Source: Streptomyces hiroshimensis
GTDB taxonomy: Bacteria > Actinomycetota > Actinomycetes > Streptomycetales > Streptomycetaceae
Direction: 5' to 3'
Length of the DNA: 64,000 nt
Assembly: GCF_014650335.1 (NCBI RefSeq)
Contig: NZ_BMUT01000008.1
Span: forward strand, 1-64,000
Shown here: positions 61,264 to 64,000 of the stretch, piece after piece
Position numbering within the stretch: position 1 is the first letter of the stretch
Layout of the letters: the number at the start of each line of letters is the position of its first letter
Notes under the pieces: model-generated
Database searches by the model: none
What the model was told of the DNA's origin: nothing
Seen by the model: only the letters and a program-made list of their open reading frames with translations
Made by a program: the position numbers and the translations under genes

Positions 61264-62154
61264 TCAGCCATGGGCCCTTCCTCCCCCGCGCGCTGTGCCG
61301 AGCCAGAGTGCGATGGCCTGACTCCGCTTCTCGGTCTGCAGCTTGGTGAAGATGCGGTTGATGTGGTTCTTGACGGTCTTCTCGCTGATGAAGCACGTCG
61401 CCGCGATCTCGGCATTGGTCATTCCTGCGGCGATGAGGTCCATGACCTCTTCCTCCCGCCGGCTCAGCCCGTACTGAGCCGGTTCGGGTGGCGGTGCAGT
61501 GGAGCGGGCGGCGTGGTGCCCCGCGCCGGGTGCGCCCCTGCCCAGACCGTCCGGCAGTTCGGGTCGGCCGTTTCCCTGCCCGGGTGCCTGCCGCACGTGA
61601 GCCAGCAGGGCCGTGGAGGCCGTGGCGGTGAAGTGGGCCCTGCCCTGCTTGATGTTGCCTATGGCCACGACGAGCTCGTCCGCCGTGAATTCCCCGTGCA
61701 CCAGGTAGCCGCCCGCCCCCAGCCGCAGTGCTTCGTGCACGATCTCGGCTTCCTGGCTGTACGTGAGCATGAGTACGGTCGTCAGCTGCACGAGGTAGGG
61801 GAGCGCCGAGATGCCGTCCACCTCGGGCATCCGGACGTCCAGCAGGACGACGTCCGGCCGGAGCCGGTAGGCGGCGTCGTACGCTTCACGGCCGTTTCCC
61901 GCCTCCGCGACGACCTGGACGTCCTGGCGGCCGGACAGGAGGGCCGTGAGGCCGGCCCGCACGACGGGATTGTCGTCCGCGACCACGACGCGGAGCGGGG
62001 CGGGCGCGGGGGCAGCGGCGGCCGCGAAGAGGTTTCGCGGATCCTGCGGGTCGGTGGGACCCGCAGGAGGCGACGACGGCTGCTGCGGAGTGAGTGACGG
62101 CGGGACACGGGGGTACGGCGGCTGTGCCGGTCGGTGCGATGGCCGGTTCTGCAC
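61264..62154 (-). CDS. LuxR/NarL-type response regulator of the Tad-like locus
   Basis: A 296-residue regulator. A Pro-rich N-terminal extension (1-52) precedes the receiver domain (about 54-170), with acidic pocket VVVADDNP, phospho-acceptor D106 in LLDVRMP, and the Thr and Lys switch region altered (VLMLTYSQE, GGYLVHGEF). A linker leads to the LuxR helix-turn-helix (about 230-290, LSRREEEVMDLIAAGMTNAE and FISEKTVKNHINRIF). GAGGAGG precedes GTG 62154. It pairs with the histidine kinase 42 bp upstream. It presumably controls pilus genes. Confidence 0.93.
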   Translation of the reverse strand: MQNRPSHRPAQPPYPRVPPSLTPQQPSSPPAGPTDPQDPRNLFAAAAAPAPAPLRVVVADDNPVVRAGLTALLSGRQDVQVVAEAGNGREAYDAAYRLRPDVVLLDVRMPEVDGISALPYLVQLTTVLMLTYSQEAEIVHEALRLGAGGYLVHGEFTADELVVAIGNIKQGRAHFTATASTALLAHVRQAPGQGNGRPELPDGLGRGAPGAGHHAARSTAPPPEPAQYGLSRREEEVMDLIAAGMTNAEIAATCFISEKTVKNHINRIFTKLQTEKRSQAIALWLGTARGGGRAHG

Positions 62155-62196
62155 GGTGTGCCCTCCTCTCGATGACGGGCGGAAGTGACTGGGGGA

Positions 62197-63558
62197 CTAG
62201 CGGGCCTCGGGCCTGCGGGCGGGGCCCTGCTCCGGCGGCCCTGCTCCGGCGGTACCCGGGCCCAGCGCCGCGAGCGGGAATTCCAGGCGCACTTCCGTGC
62301 CCTCCGCCGCGCTTCCCTTGCCGATGCGGATCCGGGCGCCGATCCGTGCCGCCCGCTCCACCATCCCGACCAGACCGAAGTGTCCGCTCCGTTTGAGCTC
62401 CTCCAAGGTCGTACCGGGAGGCAGGCCGCGGCCGTCGTCACGGACGCTGATGCGAATTGCGCCCTTGACCACGCCCACGGACACGTCGAGCACCGAGGGG
62501 GCGGCATGCCTGTGGGCGTTCTCCATCGCCTCGGACACTATGGTCAGCAGGTGCCGGGCAACCACCTGGGGAACCGCGGGGACAGCGGCCTTGCCGATCG
62601 ACCGGCACGCGGCGCTCAGGCCGGACCGGCGCGCGAAGTCGGCGACCCGTGCGGAGAGTTCGACGGTGACGTCCACACCTCCGTCCAGGCCTGATTCGCG
62701 CCTCAGGTCCGAGAGGAGCTCACGGGACTCCGCCGCTGCACGCCGCGCCGAGCGGCTCACCAGTTCGGCCTGTTCCTTCAGCCGCTTCGGGTCCATGCGG
62801 TCGGCGGAGTAGGCCAGTCCGTCGGCCGCCAGCGCCAGTCCGTGCAGCGTCTTGGCGACCGAGTCGTGCATCTCCCGGGCCAGGCGCGCCCGCTCGCTCT
62901 GCACCGCCTCGCTCACGGCAAGCCGGGAACGGGTATCGGTCAGCGCCTTGCTGGCTGCACCGAAGCGCAGCAGGAGGCGCCGCAGCATGACACCGACCGC
63001 GCCCGCGAGGATGCACACTCCCGGCAGCAGAGCGGCCCCGTCCATGCTGAGGTCCACGCGTCGGTCTCCCACGTATGCGAGACCGACGATCAGGACGGTG
63101 AGGGCCGCGAAGATGCCCGCCCCCCGCCATCCGTAGACGAGCCCGGCGAGCAGCGGGGTGCAGATGGTCACGTAGGCGAGCGGGCTCTCCGGCGTCGCGG
63201 TGAAGAGCATGAGCGCGCCGAAGAGGGTGTCGAGGCCGAGCAGCGCGGGGTGCTTGAGCAGCAGCGGCCCGAAGCGCTCCCAGTCGCGGATCAGGATGTA
63301 CGAGCCCATGAAAGTGAACAGGATCGCGGACCCGACCAGCCAGGTGGGCCAGCCGCGCCTCGCCCCGTAGAGGGCGAAGGGGGTCGCCAGTGCGATCATC
63401 GCCAGCCGGAAGCCGAAGACCTGTCTGCACAGCGCCTGAAGTGCGCCGAGCTGGATTCTGAGCGCCGGTTCATCGGCCGCGACCTCCTCGGGCCCGGGAG
63501 CACCGCCGGAGACGATCGCGGCCGACGGTCCGGCGCCCGTGTGGTACGCCGTGGTCAC
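62197..63558 (-). CDS. Sensor histidine kinase of the Tad-like locus (NarL-partner type)
   Basis: A 453-residue kinase. The N-terminal region has about six helices (about 45-205) with no large extracellular loop, so sensing is probably within the membrane. The HisKA_3 phospho-acceptor is H231 in LAREMHDSVAKTLHGL. The ATPase domain has the N-box-like VSEAMENAHRHAAPS, then RDDGRGLPPG and GHFGLVGMVERA. TAGGGGGA before GTG 63558 includes the tadC stop, so it is coupled to the secretion gene. Confidence 0.93.
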   Translation of the reverse strand: MTTAYHTGAGPSAAIVSGGAPGPEEVAADEPALRIQLGALQALCRQVFGFRLAMIALATPFALYGARRGWPTWLVGSAILFTFMGSYILIRDWERFGPLLLKHPALLGLDTLFGALMLFTATPESPLAYVTICTPLLAGLVYGWRGAGIFAALTVLIVGLAYVGDRRVDLSMDGAALLPGVCILAGAVGVMLRRLLLRFGAASKALTDTRSRLAVSEAVQSERARLAREMHDSVAKTLHGLALAADGLAYSADRMDPKRLKEQAELVSRSARRAAAESRELLSDLRRESGLDGGVDVTVELSARVADFARRSGLSAACRSIGKAAVPAVPQVVARHLLTIVSEAMENAHRHAAPSVLDVSVGVVKGAIRISVRDDGRGLPPGTTLEELKRSGHFGLVGMVERAARIGARIRIGKGSAAEGTEVRLEFPLAALGPGTAGAGPPEQGPARRPEAR

Positions 63559-63566
63559 TTTTCCCC

Positions 63567-64000
63567 CTACCCCAGCAGGCCCGAACCGAGGAACATGCCC
63601 GTACCGATGAGGATCATCGTGGCCGGCACCATGATCATGGTGATGATGCTGGTGGCCTTCGGCACGGCCTTGGCGGCCTTGCGCCGTGCGTTCTGCGCGT
63701 CCGTGCGCCGCATGTCGTCGGCGATGGCCATCAGCGTCTCGACGATCGGCGAGCCGAGTTCCTCGCCCTGCTGCAGTGCGGTGACGAACATCGCCACCTG
63801 CTCGGAGTCGTTGCGCTTGCGCAGTTCGTCGAAGGCCTGGCGGCGGCTGACGCCCATGTCCATCTGGCGCAGGGTGATGCGGAGCTCGTCGGACCACGGT
63901 CCCTCGTACTTCTCGGCGGTACGGTCCAGGGCCTGCCGGAAGCCGAGGCCCGCGGAGACGACGACGGCGAGAACATCGAGGAAGTCCGGCAGCGTGCGCT
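63567..64000 (-). CDS. tadC: TadC-like type II secretion system F protein, 3' part
   Basis: The last 143 codons of a T2SSF-domain inner-membrane protein; the 5' end lies beyond the right edge. It contains LPDFLDVLAVVVSAGLGFRQ, then RTAEKYEGPWSDEL, the QMDMGVSRRQAFDELRKRND segment typical of TadC, and a final helix (ATSIITMIMVPATMILIGTG). Paired with TadB it forms the platform that the TadA ATPase drives; those genes are expected just outside the window. It is eight bases from the kinase gene. Confidence 0.92.
   Translation of the reverse strand, partial: RTLPDFLDVLAVVVSAGLGFRQALDRTAEKYEGPWSDELRITLRQMDMGVSRRQAFDELRKRNDSEQVAMFVTALQQGEELGSPIVETLMAIADDMRRTDAQNARRKAAKAVPKATSIITMIMVPATMILIGTGMFLGSGLLG

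Noticed and set aside
60715..61270. An open frame beginning MAEKAQEERAQMRDQVARAR that overlaps the response-regulator stop and continues through the flp gene into the TadE-like gene.
   Set aside because: The 5' part has weaker third-position GC than its neighbours, it overlaps the well-supported flp gene in another frame, and its downstream part reads as a shadow. A short coupled peptide cannot be fully excluded.

Overview
The window is a stretch of high-GC actinobacterial chromosome, almost certainly from a Streptomyces species. The evidence is strong G/C bias at third codon positions, frequent GTG (and some TTG) starts, purine-rich ribosome binding sites, mycothiol chemistry (mca), DUF397/XRE pairs, and a gene order that, from memory, follows the S. 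coelicolor core region from accA2/pccB through pckG. I cannot name the species. No tRNA, rRNA, CRISPR array, prophage or biosynthetic gene cluster was seen.

Left part (1-13.6 kb): the 5' end of an acyl-CoA carboxylase alpha gene, a membrane protein, an IclR regulator with a PfpI-like protein, an XRE/DUF397 pair with a divergent partner gene, a small secreted protein, maf, a penicillin-binding protein, a 45-residue membrane protein, and the pccB-accE carboxylase genes facing birA (the biotin ligase that would charge the carboxylase). Then come cya (cAMP), an enoyl-CoA hydratase and a GGDEF protein (c-di-GMP). Next (13.7-26.4 kb) are hutH, a small putative sortase substrate, an L,D-transpeptidase lipoprotein, a double GNAT protein, DUF2786, AraC and methyltransferase genes, several small conserved genes, msrA and metB.

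Middle (26.5-43.4 kb): marR/ilvA, a DrrAB-type ABC exporter, greA, DUF4307, mca with a small membrane protein, a 159-bp tandem intergenic repeat, a DUF255 thioredoxin-fold protein, an MFS exporter with its TetR repressor and a clear promoter/operator dyad, a hemolysin III protein, pckG, and a secreted propeller/Ig-like protein.

Right part (43.4-64 kb): an AlaA-type aminotransferase, then a divergent catabolic cluster (N-acyl-D-amino-acid deacylase and D-threonine-aldolase-like enzyme versus sugar kinase, IclR and RidA) with an IclR-like operator between the two arms. The permease of this cluster, a GntP-type gluconate transporter, survives only as a C-terminal wreck interrupted by a decayed TnpB element. 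Secreted genes follow (ricin-B lectin, M14 carboxypeptidase, serine protease).

The window ends in a nine-gene Tad/Flp pilus-like locus on the minus strand: tadC, histidine kinase, response regulator, Flp pilin, TadE/G-like protein, lipoprotein, OmpA-like protein, a very large protein carrying a canonical prepilin cleavage motif behind a multi-pass leader, and a second lipoprotein. This locus is the best candidate for a poorly described system: a dedicated two-component system sits between the secretion machinery and its substrates, and the 671-residue protein looks like a giant prepilin.
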